DNA of 64,000 nt from Chitinophaga sp. 180180018-3 (GTDB lineage: Bacteria; Bacteroidota; Bacteroidia; Chitinophagales; Chitinophagaceae): positions 5,456,001 through 5,520,000 of the forward strand of contig NZ_CP140772.1 in NCBI RefSeq assembly GCF_037893185.1. Direction: 5' to 3'. The position numbers and the translations under genes are program-made. This document shows, piece after piece, positions 43,371-52,309 of the stretch (within the stretch, counting starts at the first letter, position 1; every line of letters starts with the position of its first letter). The notes under the pieces were generated by a model. The model saw only the letters and a list, made by a program, of their open reading frames with translations, had not been told where the DNA came from and did not search any database.

Positions 43371-44927
43371 ATGAAAATCTTTTCAGCTGCACAAATCAGG
43401 GAGGCCGACGCCTACACCATTGAGCATGAACCTATCAGTAGTGCCGACCTGATGGAAAGGGCTGCCGGCAAATGTGCAGCCTGGCTGGAAGACCACTATT
43501 CGCTTCAACATCCCATCTATATTTTCTGCGGAAAAGGTAATAACGGAGGAGACGGTCTGGTTATAGCCCGGCTATTGCTGGAACGCGGTTACTCCGTTTA
43601 TACCGGCGTACTACAGCACAGCAGCAAGGCCAGCCCGGATCATGAAGCAAAACTGCAGTTACTGCAAACGAAATGCAATGCCTTACCGGCACCGGATAAA
43701 GATCATACCGGCGCCCCATCCTGCCTTTACGAAATTGGCGATGTATCTGATTTTCCGGCACTCCCTCCCGGCGCCGTGATTGTTGACGCCATCTTCGGTA
43801 CTGGTATGAGCCGGCCGGTGGATGGCTGGGTAGCCGCAGTTATTCACCTGATCAACGATCAACACCATAAACACCACGTGGTGGCCATCGATATGCCTTC
43901 CGGTCTCATGGCAGATCACAGCAGTATACACCATCCGGTGGTACAGGCACATTTTACATTAAGCTTCGAGTTTTATAAACTGGCTTTCCTGTTACCGGAA
44001 AATGCCACATGTACCGGTGATGTGCACATATTACCGATAGGACTACATCCCGCATATATAACGCAAACGTCTACACGCTTTCACCTGGCCGACCGTGATA
44101 TTATGCGTACCATATATCGCCCCAGGGATCCCTTTGCGCATAAAGGTACCTACGGCCACGCCCTGCTGATCGCAGGCAGTTACGGAAAAATGGGCGCCGC
44201 TGTGCTCAGCGCAAAGGCCTGCCTGCGCGCCGGTGTTGGCCTGCTCACCTGCCATGTACCCGCCTGTGGTATACAAATCATGCAGATCAGCGAGCCTGCT
44301 GCCATGTGCCTTACCGATGAAGAGGCGCATTTCAGCAGCCACTTTCATCAGGATGTACTTCTGGCCAGTTATAAAGCCATCGGAATAGGCCCCGGCCTCG
44401 ATACCAAACCTGCAACCGCAAAGGCGCTGGAGCACCTGCTGGAGGCCTGGCAGGGCCCGATGGTTATAGATGCCGACGCACTCAATCTTCTCTCCGTATA
44501 TCCCTCTATGTTATACAAAGTGCCCGCAGGCTCCATTCTCACACCCCACCCGAAAGAATTTGAACGCCTGTTTGGAAAAACTGCCAACAATATTGCCCAA
44601 CTGGAGTTACTGTCCGCCAAAGCAGTGAGCCTGCAACTATATATTTTACTGAAAGGACGATATACCGCTATTGCATGTCCGGATGGTTCCGTATATTTCA
44701 ATCATACCGGCAACCCGGGAATGGCTACCGGCGGGAGTGGCGACGTGCTGACCGGCATTCTTACCGGGCTGCTGGCACAGGGATACTCACCTAAGGCTAC
44801 GGCCCTGCTGGGAGCATGGCTGCATGGATACGCCGGCGATCTGGCTGCAGCCAGTCTTTCGCAGGAAGCCATGACAGCAGGAGATATCGTTAGCTGGCTG
44901 GGACAGGCATTCCGCGAGGGCATCTGA
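43371..44927 (+). CDS. nnrD: Bifunctional NAD(P)HX epimerase / ADP-dependent NAD(P)HX dehydratase
   Basis: This repair enzyme restores hydrated NADH and NADPH. The 518 residues contain the N-terminal YjeF epimerase domain with FCGKGNNGGDGLVIARLL and DAIFGTG, and the C-terminal ribokinase-like dehydratase with KGTYGHALLIAGSYGKMGA and GNPGMATGGSGDVLTGILTG. Both halves look intact. It is a single gene between a terminator and the pyrophosphatase. Confidence 0.95.
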   Translation: MKIFSAAQIREADAYTIEHEPISSADLMERAAGKCAAWLEDHYSLQHPIYIFCGKGNNGGDGLVIARLLLERGYSVYTGVLQHSSKASPDHEAKLQLLQTKCNALPAPDKDHTGAPSCLYEIGDVSDFPALPPGAVIVDAIFGTGMSRPVDGWVAAVIHLINDQHHKHHVVAIDMPSGLMADHSSIHHPVVQAHFTLSFEFYKLAFLLPENATCTGDVHILPIGLHPAYITQTSTRFHLADRDIMRTIYRPRDPFAHKGTYGHALLIAGSYGKMGAAVLSAKACLRAGVGLLTCHVPACGIQIMQISEPAAMCLTDEEAHFSSHFHQDVLLASYKAIGIGPGLDTKPATAKALEHLLEAWQGPMVIDADALNLLSVYPSMLYKVPAGSILTPHPKEFERLFGKTANNIAQLELLSAKAVSLQLYILLKGRYTAIACPDGSVYFNHTGNPGMATGGSGDVLTGILTGLLAQGYSPKATALLGAWLHGYAGDLAAASLSQEAMTAGDIVSWLGQAFREGI

Positions 44928-45107
44928 GGGCATTACTTTTTTTTCGTCTGAAACACTTACTCATGGCGCATGTGTACAATAATTTTATTCACTGCGTATA
45001 CAATTAATAATTTATGTTTTATATTCAGTTGAGATATTATTTTGAAATCCTATTAATTTTTTGTTAGTAAAGTTTTTTGTCAACCAGTAAAAATAAATTT
45101 CGCTTAC

Positions 45108-47312
45108 ATGAATATCGTCTATTTAGTTCCATGTTTTGGATTATTGGCTTTGTTATTTACCGCCGTTAAAAGTGCCTGGGTTACCCGCCAGGATGCTGGC
45201 AACGACAAGATGAAAGAAATAGCTCAGCACATCGCTGAAGGCGCTATGGCGTTTCTGAAATCTGAGTATAAAGTCCTTATTTATTTTGTTATTATCGCTG
45301 CACTGTTGCTGGGATACATGGGCGCCACCCATGAAAACTCCCATTGGTCTATTGCCCTGGCTTTTGTCATGGGTGCATGCTTTTCCGCGACTGCCGGCTT
45401 TATAGGCATGAAAGTAGCCACCAAAGCCAACGTACGCACTGCCAATGCAGCCCGTACCAGTCTCGCTAAAGCCCTGCAGGTTTCCTTCACCGGCGGTTCG
45501 GTAATGGGAATGGGGGTTGCCGGTCTTGCTGTACTGGGTCTGGGCTCCCTGTTCATTATCCTGAAAACATATTTCGGAGCGGGTGCCAATACCGATGAAA
45601 TGATAAAAACCATTGAAGTACTGACCGGATTCTCCCTCGGCGCAGAAAGCATTGCCTTATTCGCCCGTGTGGGAGGCGGTATCTATACCAAAGCAGCTGA
45701 TGTGGGTGCCGACCTGGTAGGTAAAGTAGAAGTAGGCATCCCTGAAGACGATCCCCGTAACCCCGCTACCATTGCCGATAACGTGGGCGATAACGTAGGC
45801 GACGTAGCCGGTATGGGCGCCGATCTTTTCGGATCTTATGTGGCAACAGTACTGGCTACCATGGTGTTGGGTTCTGAAACCATTTCCCACGACATGTTTG
45901 GCGGTATCGCTCCTATTCTGCTCCCAATGATGATTGCCGGCTTTGGAATCATATTCTCTATCATAGCTACTTTCTTTGTAAGGATCAGTGAAAGCGCCGG
46001 ACTTAACACCGGCGTGGTACAGAAAGCCCTGAATATGGGCAACTGGGGTTCCATAGTATTAACAGCTATCGCTTCTTACTTCCTCGTAAACTGGATATTG
46101 CCGGCTGACACGATGAGCCTGCGCCACCACGACTTCACCCGCGGACAGGTATTCGGTGCTATCATGGTAGGCCTGGCGGTAGGAACGCTGATTAGTATGA
46201 TTACAGAATATTATACAGCGATGGGGAAACGCCCCGTTAAATCCATCATCCGCCAATCTGCTACAGGAGCTGCCACCAATATTATCGGCGGCCTCTCTGT
46301 AGGTATGGAATCCACTACGCTCCCCATTCTGGTACTGGCGGCAGGTATTGCAGGCTCTTTCTCGCTGGCAGGATTGTATGGCGTTGCTATTGCAGCTGCC
46401 GGCATGATGGCCACCACTGCTATGCAGCTGGCCATTGACGCTTTTGGCCCCATTGCAGATAATGCCGGAGGTATTGCAGAAATGAGTGAGTTACCGAAAG
46501 ATGTACGTGAAAAAACAGATATCCTGGATGCGGTAGGTAACACCACTGCTGCTACTGGTAAGGGTTTTGCCATTGCATCAGCTGCCCTTACTGCATTGGC
46601 GCTGTTTGCCGCCTTTGTAGGGGTAGCAGGTATCCAGGGAATTGATATTTATAAGGCGAATGTGCTGGCCGGACTGTTCGTTGGGGGAATGATCCCCTTC
46701 ATTTTTTCTTCTCTGGCCATTGCTGCCGTTGGACGTGCAGCCATGGCGATGGTGGAAGAAGTTCGCCGCCAGTTCCGGGAAATACCTGGTATCATGGAAG
46801 GTACCGGTAAACCCGAATACGATAAATGCGTGGCGATATCCACGCAGGCTTCTATCCGCGAAATGATGCTCCCCGGTGCCATTGCACTGGTGGCCCCGCT
46901 GCTGGTAGGCTTCCTCGCCGGCCCTGAAGTATTGGGCGGGTTCCTGGCAGGTGCTACGGTGAGCGGCGTATTAATGGGTATCTTCCAGAACAACGCCGGT
47001 GGCGCCTGGGATAATGCTAAAAAATCATTCGAGAAAGGCGTTGAAATCAACGGCGAAACCTACTATAAAAAGTCTGAACCGCATAAAGCATCTGTAACCG
47101 GCGATACCGTAGGTGATCCATTCAAGGATACCTCCGGCCCTTCCATGAACATCCTGATTAAACTGATGTCCATCGTTTCACTGGTGATAGCACCTACGCT
47201 CGCCCAGCTGTACCATACTAAGCAGGCAGATACGCCTACTGCAAAAACAACTGTACAGCAATCTAAAACAACAGATAATAAGGCAACTGCTTATCTATAC
47301 AACAAAAAATAA
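45108..47312 (+). CDS. hppA: Membrane-bound ion-pumping pyrophosphatase, K+-dependent type
   Basis: Membrane PPases use pyrophosphate hydrolysis to pump H+ or Na+. The 734 residues have about 16 membrane helices and the substrate loops [11 protein letters not shown] and [21 protein letters not shown]. The helix-12 motif GNTTAATG (Ala481, Gly484; residues 460/463 in the usual numbering) is Ala/Gly, which is the K+-dependent signature; K+-independent forms have Lys/Thr. Na+ versus H+ pumping cannot be settled by eye. A terminator follows the stop. Confidence 0.95.
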   Translation: MNIVYLVPCFGLLALLFTAVKSAWVTRQDAGNDKMKEIAQHIAEGAMAFLKSEYKVLIYFVIIAALLLGYMGATHENSHWSIALAFVMGACFSATAGFIGMKVATKANVRTANAARTSLAKALQVSFTGGSVMGMGVAGLAVLGLGSLFIILKTYFGAGANTDEMIKTIEVLTGFSLGAESIALFARVGGGIYTKAADVGADLVGKVEVGIPEDDPRNPATIADNVGDNVGDVAGMGADLFGSYVATVLATMVLGSETISHDMFGGIAPILLPMMIAGFGIIFSIIATFFVRISESAGLNTGVVQKALNMGNWGSIVLTAIASYFLVNWILPADTMSLRHHDFTRGQVFGAIMVGLAVGTLISMITEYYTAMGKRPVKSIIRQSATGAATNIIGGLSVGMESTTLPILVLAAGIAGSFSLAGLYGVAIAAAGMMATTAMQLAIDAFGPIADNAGGIAEMSELPKDVREKTDILDAVGNTTAATGKGFAIASAALTALALFAAFVGVAGIQGIDIYKANVLAGLFVGGMIPFIFSSLAIAAVGRAAMAMVEEVRRQFREIPGIMEGTGKPEYDKCVAISTQASIREMMLPGAIALVAPLLVGFLAGPEVLGGFLAGATVSGVLMGIFQNNAGGAWDNAKKSFEKGVEINGETYYKKSEPHKASVTGDTVGDPFKDTSGPSMNILIKLMSIVSLVIAPTLAQLYHTKQADTPTAKTTVQQSKTTDNKATAYLYNKK

Positions 47313-47331
47313 CCACCGACACATAACAGCT

Positions 47332-47370
47332 AACGTCCCACGGGCTACCCTCCCGTGGGACGTTGCTTTT
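47332..47370 (+). terminator. Terminator after hppA
   Basis: AACGTCCCACGGG (47332-47344) and CCCGTGGGACGTT (47352-47364) form a perfect 13-bp GC-rich stem, then a short T run. Confidence 0.9.
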
Positions 47371-47412
47371 CCAGCCCCCGCTCCTGCCTCTACCTTTCTA
47401 AAACATTTTTTA

Positions 47413-47443
47413 TTTGGTATTTAAAATATCTTCCTTACTTTTG
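47413..47443 (+). promoter_or_regulatory. Consensus promoter of the NAD(P)H-binding gene
   Basis: TTTG (47413-47416), exactly 19 bp, then TACTTTTG (47436-47443): a perfect Bacteroidota primary promoter. The transcript would start near 47450, inside the operator palindrome. Confidence 0.85.
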
Positions 47444-47445
47444 TA

Positions 47446-47504
47446 CTGTAATATTTTTAATTACAGATTTAACGATCTGTATTTTTAGTAGCTAAAACTG
47501 TAAT
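47446..47504 (+). promoter_or_regulatory. Operator cluster matching the Rrf2 operator
   Basis: CTGTAAT (47446-47452), 7 bp, ATTACAG (47460-47466): identical arms and spacing to the site at 11757-11777. A second perfect inverted repeat TACAGAT/ATCTGTA overlaps it at 47462-47481, and a further half-site CTGTAAT lies at 47498-47504. These sit at and just after the predicted transcription start, fitting repression. Confidence 0.75.
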
Positions 47505-47574
47505 AAAATACATAACAATTAAAACAAACCGCCTTCACTGGCTGTATTACTAAACATCATTTAAATAAATCAAC

Positions 47575-48204
47575 ATGAAAGTAGCCATCATTGGAGCGTC
47601 CGGATTTATCGGCTCCGCCATCCTGAACGAAGCATTGAACAGAGGACATGAAGTAACTGCTATTGTCCGTAACCCGGAGAAGATTGAAGTAAAAAATGAC
47701 CGTCTTACTGTCAGGAAAGGTGATGCTACTGATGAAGCGGCACTGACACCATTGCTGGCAGGAAATGAAGCGGTAATCGTTTCTTATAGTGCACACGATA
47801 CTCCTACTTACGTAAAAGCGATCCATGCTATCCTCAATGCTACAAAAAAGAATGGGATCAGGCGTTTGCTGGCGGTAAGCGGTGCCGGAAGCCTGGAAAT
47901 AGCCCCCGGCGTGCAATTGCTGGATACACCCGAATTCCCGGCAGAATGGAAGGAAGGAGCAAGCGCTACCAGGGAAGCTTTCTATATTATCAGGCAATCC
48001 AATGATCTCGACTGGACAGTACTGAGCCCAGCCATGATGATCCAGCCAGGTGAACGCACCGGCAAATTCCGCCTTGGAAAAGACCAGGTTGTATTCAATG
48101 AAAAAGGCGAAAGCAAAATTTCAAGTGCAGACTACGCCGTAGCCCTGATCGACGAGCTGGAACAACCGAAACATATCAAACAGCGGTTTACGCTGGCTTA
48201 TTAG
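47575..48204 (+). CDS. NAD(P)H-binding protein, NmrA/YwnB-like
   Basis: The 209 residues form an atypical short-chain dehydrogenase fold. The cofactor motif is GASGFIGSAIL (GxxGxxG) near residue 7, and the AIVRNPEKI and VSGAGSLEI segments are typical of YwnB-like proteins. It lacks a clear YxxxK pair. In Bacillus a YwnA-type Rrf2 gene adjoins ywnB; here they are separated by 35 kb but carry the same operator. A quinone or electrophile response is inferred. The stop lies at the edge of palindrome B. Confidence 0.88.
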   Translation: MKVAIIGASGFIGSAILNEALNRGHEVTAIVRNPEKIEVKNDRLTVRKGDATDEAALTPLLAGNEAVIVSYSAHDTPTYVKAIHAILNATKKNGIRRLLAVSGAGSLEIAPGVQLLDTPEFPAEWKEGASATREAFYIIRQSNDLDWTVLSPAMMIQPGERTGKFRLGKDQVVFNEKGESKISSADYAVALIDELEQPKHIKQRFTLAY

Positions 48205-48321
48205 AATGAAGAATATAGAATGAAGAATGAAGAAATAACGGGAAGACCTTAGCGAAAATTTTTAAATCGCTAAGGTCTTCCCGTTATTTCTTCATTCTTC
48301 ATTCTATATTCCTAATTCTAA
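48201..48321. repeat. Long inverted repeat (palindrome family, member B)
   Basis: Arms 48201-48255 and 48267-48321 are reverse complements of 55 nt with two mismatches near the outer ends; the inner 45 nt (48211-48255 and 48267-48311) are perfect. The inner arm has the core GAAGACCTTAGCGA shared with member A; the outer arm is a GAATGAAGA simple repeat. It lies between convergent genes and encodes the last six residues of the AraC protein. It probably also ends transcription both ways. Confidence 0.9.
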
Positions 48322-49303
48322 TACGTCCTGGGCTTACACCAAACTTCTTCCTGAATGCTGTACTAAAGTGTTGGGGAGAAGAATATCCTGCTTGTTCTGC
48401 TATCTGTGATAAAGGTAACAATCCTTCCAGCACCAGTTCCCTGGCGATCTCCAGACGACGGTCGTTCAGATATCCAAAAACAGTGTTATTAAAAACAGTT
48501 TTAAAACCCGATTTAAGCTTGAATTCATTCAGGCCCGCCTTGCGTGAAAGCTGCGCCAGGCTCAATGGTTGTTGTATATGCTCTATCAGAAGATCACGAA
48601 CATAATACAGTTTCTCCACATCTCCGGCAACCATTTTCTCCTTAACAGGCCCATACTGCTCCTGCTCCGCCTGCTCACATTGCAATGCCAGCAGCTCAAT
48701 TACTTTCGACTGCAGAAATAATTTCTTCAATCCTCCCTGGAAACCGGATCCGCGAACATCCTCTATCACACGCGTCATCCGGGGAGTAATACGCGGGTTA
48801 AATTTCTCTGCCAACGCAACTGATCTGTTACCAGCCACGTGATTAGCCAAACCTTCCAGCACCCGGCCGTTGTTTTCTGCCAGCTCCAAAAAACGATCCG
48901 GCGTAAGACCAAGCGCAAAAAGGGTGATGCCCTTCTGCTTCTTCACAGCAGCATTATCCGAAGTGGCCGAAGAATATACCAGGTTATGTTCAAGACTCTT
49001 TAGCTTTAAATCACGTCGGAACCCATCAATAGAGGTGCTAACATCTCCCTGCTCCATAAACATCAACATTACACGTTGCGGTACATCATTTACATGGATA
49101 TAGATATTTTCATACACATCCGCCTGACAACGCACGATGCTGATGCCATCAAAATGTGACTCCTCCATCACAGCTGTACCAAATGAAAGATTTAATTGCT
49201 GTTTGTCTTCTATTATCGCTGTAGAACGCAAATTTTTAAAGTCAAGCGCTGCCGGCTCTGTTAACAGTACATCCCTGGCCTCATTTGTAATCACTACGTC
49301 CAT
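48299..49303 (-). CDS. AraC family regulator, PchR-like
   Basis: The 334 residues have an N-terminal sensor without a known motif and a C-terminal double HTH (SLAQLSRKAGLNEFKLKSGF, FNNTVFGYLNDRRLEIAREL, LSQIAEQAGYSSPQHFSTAF). The GLNEFKLKxGF segment is typical of PchR, the siderophore-responsive activator. It faces a TonB receptor and its lipoprotein 0.6 kb away. The last residues (RIRNIE) are encoded within palindrome B, so the original C-terminus may differ. Confidence 0.88.
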   Translation of the reverse strand: MDVVITNEARDVLLTEPAALDFKNLRSTAIIEDKQQLNLSFGTAVMEESHFDGISIVRCQADVYENIYIHVNDVPQRVMLMFMEQGDVSTSIDGFRRDLKLKSLEHNLVYSSATSDNAAVKKQKGITLFALGLTPDRFLELAENNGRVLEGLANHVAGNRSVALAEKFNPRITPRMTRVIEDVRGSGFQGGLKKLFLQSKVIELLALQCEQAEQEQYGPVKEKMVAGDVEKLYYVRDLLIEHIQQPLSLAQLSRKAGLNEFKLKSGFKTVFNNTVFGYLNDRRLEIARELVLEGLLPLSQIAEQAGYSSPQHFSTAFRKKFGVSPGRIRIRNIE

Positions 49304-49306
49304 AAA

Positions 49307-49345
49307 ATAATCCGTTTCGTATAAGTGATAATCCGTTTGATATAA
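49307..49345 (-). promoter_or_regulatory. Two 18-bp direct repeats before the PchR-like gene
   Basis: ATAATCCGTTTCGTATAA (49307-49324) and ATAATCCGTTTGATATAA (49328-49345) are 21 bp apart, two helical turns. On the minus strand they read ATCAAACGGATTAT-like, just 4 bp before the AraC start codon. A similar motif lies before the TonB receptor gene. Confidence 0.6.
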
Positions 49346-49392
49346 CAGTTATAAGGGGAAACAGTAGCAAATTTGCTAAAAAAATGTATACC

Positions 49393-49605
49393 ATGCTGGG
49401 AATATTCCGGACCAATATTACAACTGTTCACGATAGAAACAATGTAATCAACGCAATTTCCGCGCAATTTACTGTAGATGCCTGCACTGTAGATATCGAA
49501 GACTGCGACAAAGTACTTCGTATCGTAAGCCCCCAATCCCTGACCGAGCAGGCAATTATTGAATTTGTAACCCGCCTGGGGTTCAATTGCGACATCTTGC
49601 AGTGA
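49393..49605 (+). CDS. Small HMA-fold-like protein without CxxC
   Basis: This 70-residue protein starts at ATG 49393 (an ATG at 49384 is also in frame). The pattern of strands and helices (LGIFRTNI, NNVINAISAQF, VDACTVDIED, KVLRIVSP, AIIEFVTRLGF) fits the beta-alpha-beta-beta-alpha-beta fold of heavy-metal-associated domains. It lacks the metal-binding CxxC; the cysteines are in DACTVDIEDCD and FNCD. Short proteins with VDIEDCDKVLRI-type motifs occur widely in this phylum, so I think it is real. Function is unknown. It is divergent from the PchR-like gene. Confidence 0.65.
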   Translation: MLGIFRTNITTVHDRNNVINAISAQFTVDACTVDIEDCDKVLRIVSPQSLTEQAIIEFVTRLGFNCDILQ

Positions 49606-49906
49606 GCAAAATAATAATTTGCCACGAACAAGATAATAATTCGTAAATTACAGATTACGAATTCTGCAATACGTTTTCAATCTTATTTTGCCATCTAATT
49701 AGAGATGAGAACCTAAAATAGTGAAGATAACAACAAAAACGATCTTCACTTTTCCTCCTATAACATCCTCTGCCACTTATTAAAAGCTAACAACTAAAAA
49801 TAACAACTAAAATTAACTTCCGACCTCCGTAGGGGTAACATATTTTTGCTTCGTCATATATGCAAGCGTAAAAACGGAATACTATCATCAAACGGAATTA
49901 GCTTTT
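49606..49906. other. Spacer upstream of the TonB receptor gene
   Basis: There is no gene. It contains the perfect inverted repeat AATTCGTAA/TTACGAATT (49638-49646 and 49655-49663), AT-rich TTAAAAGCTAACAACTAAAA repeats (about 49780-49815), a -7-like TATTTTTG box at 49841-49848 for the receptor gene, and two AAACGGAAT motifs near the start codon. Confidence 0.55.
49872..49898 (+). promoter_or_regulatory. AAACGGAAT direct repeats before the TonB receptor gene
   Basis: AAACGGAAT at 49872-49880 and again at 49890-49898, 18 bp apart and just before the ATG at 49907. The second reads ATCAAACGGAATTA, close to ATCAAACGGATTAT upstream of the PchR-like gene. It may be a shared operator or a shared leader. 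Confidence 0.5.
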
Positions 49907-52288
49907 ATGAAAACTAAAGCAACTATTTGGTTATCCCTGCTCATTTTATTTATAGCGGGTCAGCCAACTGCTGCACAGCAGCGCCGATACACTGTTAATG
50001 GTTATGTAAGAGACAAACAAAACGGTGAAAGCCTTGTTGGCATATCTGTTGGAAAAACCGGCACCAGCCTGGGTACTGTTACTAATCAATACGGATTCTA
50101 CTCCCTCACATTGCCAGCCGGAGAACACGAAATACAGTTCTCCTACATGGGGTATGCTCCCTATAAAACAACGGTCAATCTTACCAAGAACGTTACGATT
50201 GATGTTAAAATGGAAGCTACCAGCAGTCAGCTGAATACCGTCACCATCAACGGTCAGCAACAGGAAAAAACAATCAATACGCTGAACACCAGTATCAATA
50301 AACTGGATATTCAGCAGATGAAAAAAATGCCCACTTTCATGGGAGAAGTGGACGTGCTGAGGGCTATCCAGACATTGCCCGGCGTTAATACCGTTGGAGA
50401 AGGTGCTTCCGGATTCAATGTACGAGGCGGCGCCTCCGATGAAAACCTCATCCTGCTCGATGAAGCCCCGGTATATAACTCCACACACATGCTCGGCTTC
50501 TTCTCCGTTTTCAACCCGGATGCCGTTAAAAGCCTGAACCTGATCAAAGGCGGCTTCCCCGCTGAATATGGCGGCAGAACATCTTCTGTACTCGATATCC
50601 GCATGAAAGATGGTAACGACCAGCATTTCAATGTCAACGGCGGTATCGGTAATATTTTCAGCCGTCTCTCTGTTGAAGGCCCGCTGGTAAAAGATAAAGC
50701 GTCCTTTATTGTGGCCGCCCGCAGATCTTACATTGATATCCTGATGAAGCCTTTCGTGAAGGGAGAAATGAAAGATACCAAACTCAATTTCTATGATCTC
50801 ACCGCAAAGGCGAACTATAAATTCGATAAAAATAATACGCTCTTCGTCAGCGGATATTTTGGCAGAGACGTATTTGGGGTTGGCAAAGATGTAAATATGA
50901 ACTGGGGTAACAGCACCGCAACCGTACGCTGGAACCACGTTTTTACTAACCGCCTTTTCCTTAACCTCACTACTTATTACAGTAAGTACGACTATAGCCT
51001 GAAATTCAGCAACAATACTTCCAAAAAGGAAAATGAAACCACCCAGAAGTATGACTGGACTTCCAACATTATCAACTATGGTCTGAAACCATCTTTCACC
51101 TACTACATCAATTCCGCCAACAGCCTGCATTTCGGGGTTCAGGGTGTTTATTATACCTTCAAACCAGGCACTGGTATCGGTACTGATGGCAACACGGAGC
51201 AGGTTAAGCACCTGCCTGATCAGCATGCACTCGAATCTGCTGTTTATCTTGACCACGAATACAAACCCAGCAAGAAATTTGGCATCCAGTACGGTGGCCG
51301 CCTTTCTGTGTATCAATTCCTGGGAGATGGTACTGCCTACTATTATGCAGACACTACCCCCGGCATCCGGAAAAGGCTGATTGGCACGAAAGAATATGGT
51401 GCTAATGAGAGAATAAAAGGATATTACTACTTTGAACCAAGAATCAGTGCACGCTACGCCTTCACTGACGAACATGCCGTTAAAGTAGCCTATAGCAGAA
51501 CTTCCCAGTTCATGCACCAGCTCTCTAATACAGCCTCTCCTACACCACTGGATATCTGGACACCAAGTACCAATAATATCAAACCCGCCGTTTCTGATCA
51601 GTATACTGCCGGCTATTTCTATAATGCTCCCAACGACTCTTATGAACTGTCTGCAGAAGTGTTTTACAAGACAACAGAAAACCAGCTGGATTATATCGAC
51701 AATGCCGACCTGCAACTGAATCCTCTTATTGAAGCGGACCTCCTCGCATCAAAAGGCCGTGCTTACGGACTGGAGCTGTACGCTAAGAAAGATATCGGAG
51801 CTACTACCGGCTGGATCAGCTATACCCTTTCCCGCACCGAAAGGAAAACTCCGGGCATCAGCCTGAACGAATGGTTCCTCAATCGATACGACCGTACACA
51901 TAACCTGAATATCGTAGCCACCCACACCTTCACCAAACGCCTCTCTGCATCCGCCAACTGGGTGTTTGCTTCAGGTACTCCCGGTACTTATGCCGATAAC
52001 CGGCTCGAGTTCCAGGGCTGGGACATCCCTTATAACAGCACCGATAAGCGTAACAACTACCGCCTGCCGGCATACCACCGGCTCGACCTGTCTGTTACCC
52101 TGAAAGGCAAACAACTGAAACGCTGGAAAGGAGAATGGGTATTTTCACTGTATAACGTGTATGCCCGCAGAAATGCATATACCATCTACTTTAAACAAAA
52201 TAAGGACGATCCCTCCAAGAGGGAAGCCACACGCTTGTCTATCATAGGTTCTATCATCCCTGGTATCACTTACAACTTTAAGTTCTAA
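49907..52288 (+). CDS. TonB-dependent receptor with carboxypeptidase-like N-terminal domain
   Basis: This outer membrane active importer has 793 residues. The signal peptide ends near TAAQQ, then a carboxypeptidase-D-like domain (VNGYVRDKQNGESLVGISVG), plug (LRAIQTLPGVNTVGEGASGF, NVRGGASDENLILLDEAPV) and barrel ending in GITYNFKF. Its length suits a siderophore or metal receptor rather than SusC. It is paired with a DUF4249 lipoprotein 21 bp downstream and probably controlled by the PchR-like regulator. The substrate is not visible. Confidence 0.94.
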   Translation: MKTKATIWLSLLILFIAGQPTAAQQRRYTVNGYVRDKQNGESLVGISVGKTGTSLGTVTNQYGFYSLTLPAGEHEIQFSYMGYAPYKTTVNLTKNVTIDVKMEATSSQLNTVTINGQQQEKTINTLNTSINKLDIQQMKKMPTFMGEVDVLRAIQTLPGVNTVGEGASGFNVRGGASDENLILLDEAPVYNSTHMLGFFSVFNPDAVKSLNLIKGGFPAEYGGRTSSVLDIRMKDGNDQHFNVNGGIGNIFSRLSVEGPLVKDKASFIVAARRSYIDILMKPFVKGEMKDTKLNFYDLTAKANYKFDKNNTLFVSGYFGRDVFGVGKDVNMNWGNSTATVRWNHVFTNRLFLNLTTYYSKYDYSLKFSNNTSKKENETTQKYDWTSNIINYGLKPSFTYYINSANSLHFGVQGVYYTFKPGTGIGTDGNTEQVKHLPDQHALESAVYLDHEYKPSKKFGIQYGGRLSVYQFLGDGTAYYYADTTPGIRKRLIGTKEYGANERIKGYYYFEPRISARYAFTDEHAVKVAYSRTSQFMHQLSNTASPTPLDIWTPSTNNIKPAVSDQYTAGYFYNAPNDSYELSAEVFYKTTENQLDYIDNADLQLNPLIEADLLASKGRAYGLELYAKKDIGATTGWISYTLSRTERKTPGISLNEWFLNRYDRTHNLNIVATHTFTKRLSASANWVFASGTPGTYADNRLEFQGWDIPYNSTDKRNNYRLPAYHRLDLSVTLKGKQLKRWKGEWVFSLYNVYARRNAYTIYFKQNKDDPSKREATRLSIIGSIIPGITYNFKF

Positions 52289-52309
52289 CTGCCCAAAATT
52301 TGACAACAG

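Noticed and set aside
49946..51715. 589-codon minus-strand open frame inside the TonB receptor gene
   Set aside because: Antisense frame to a strongly conserved receptor; a by-product of its codon use.
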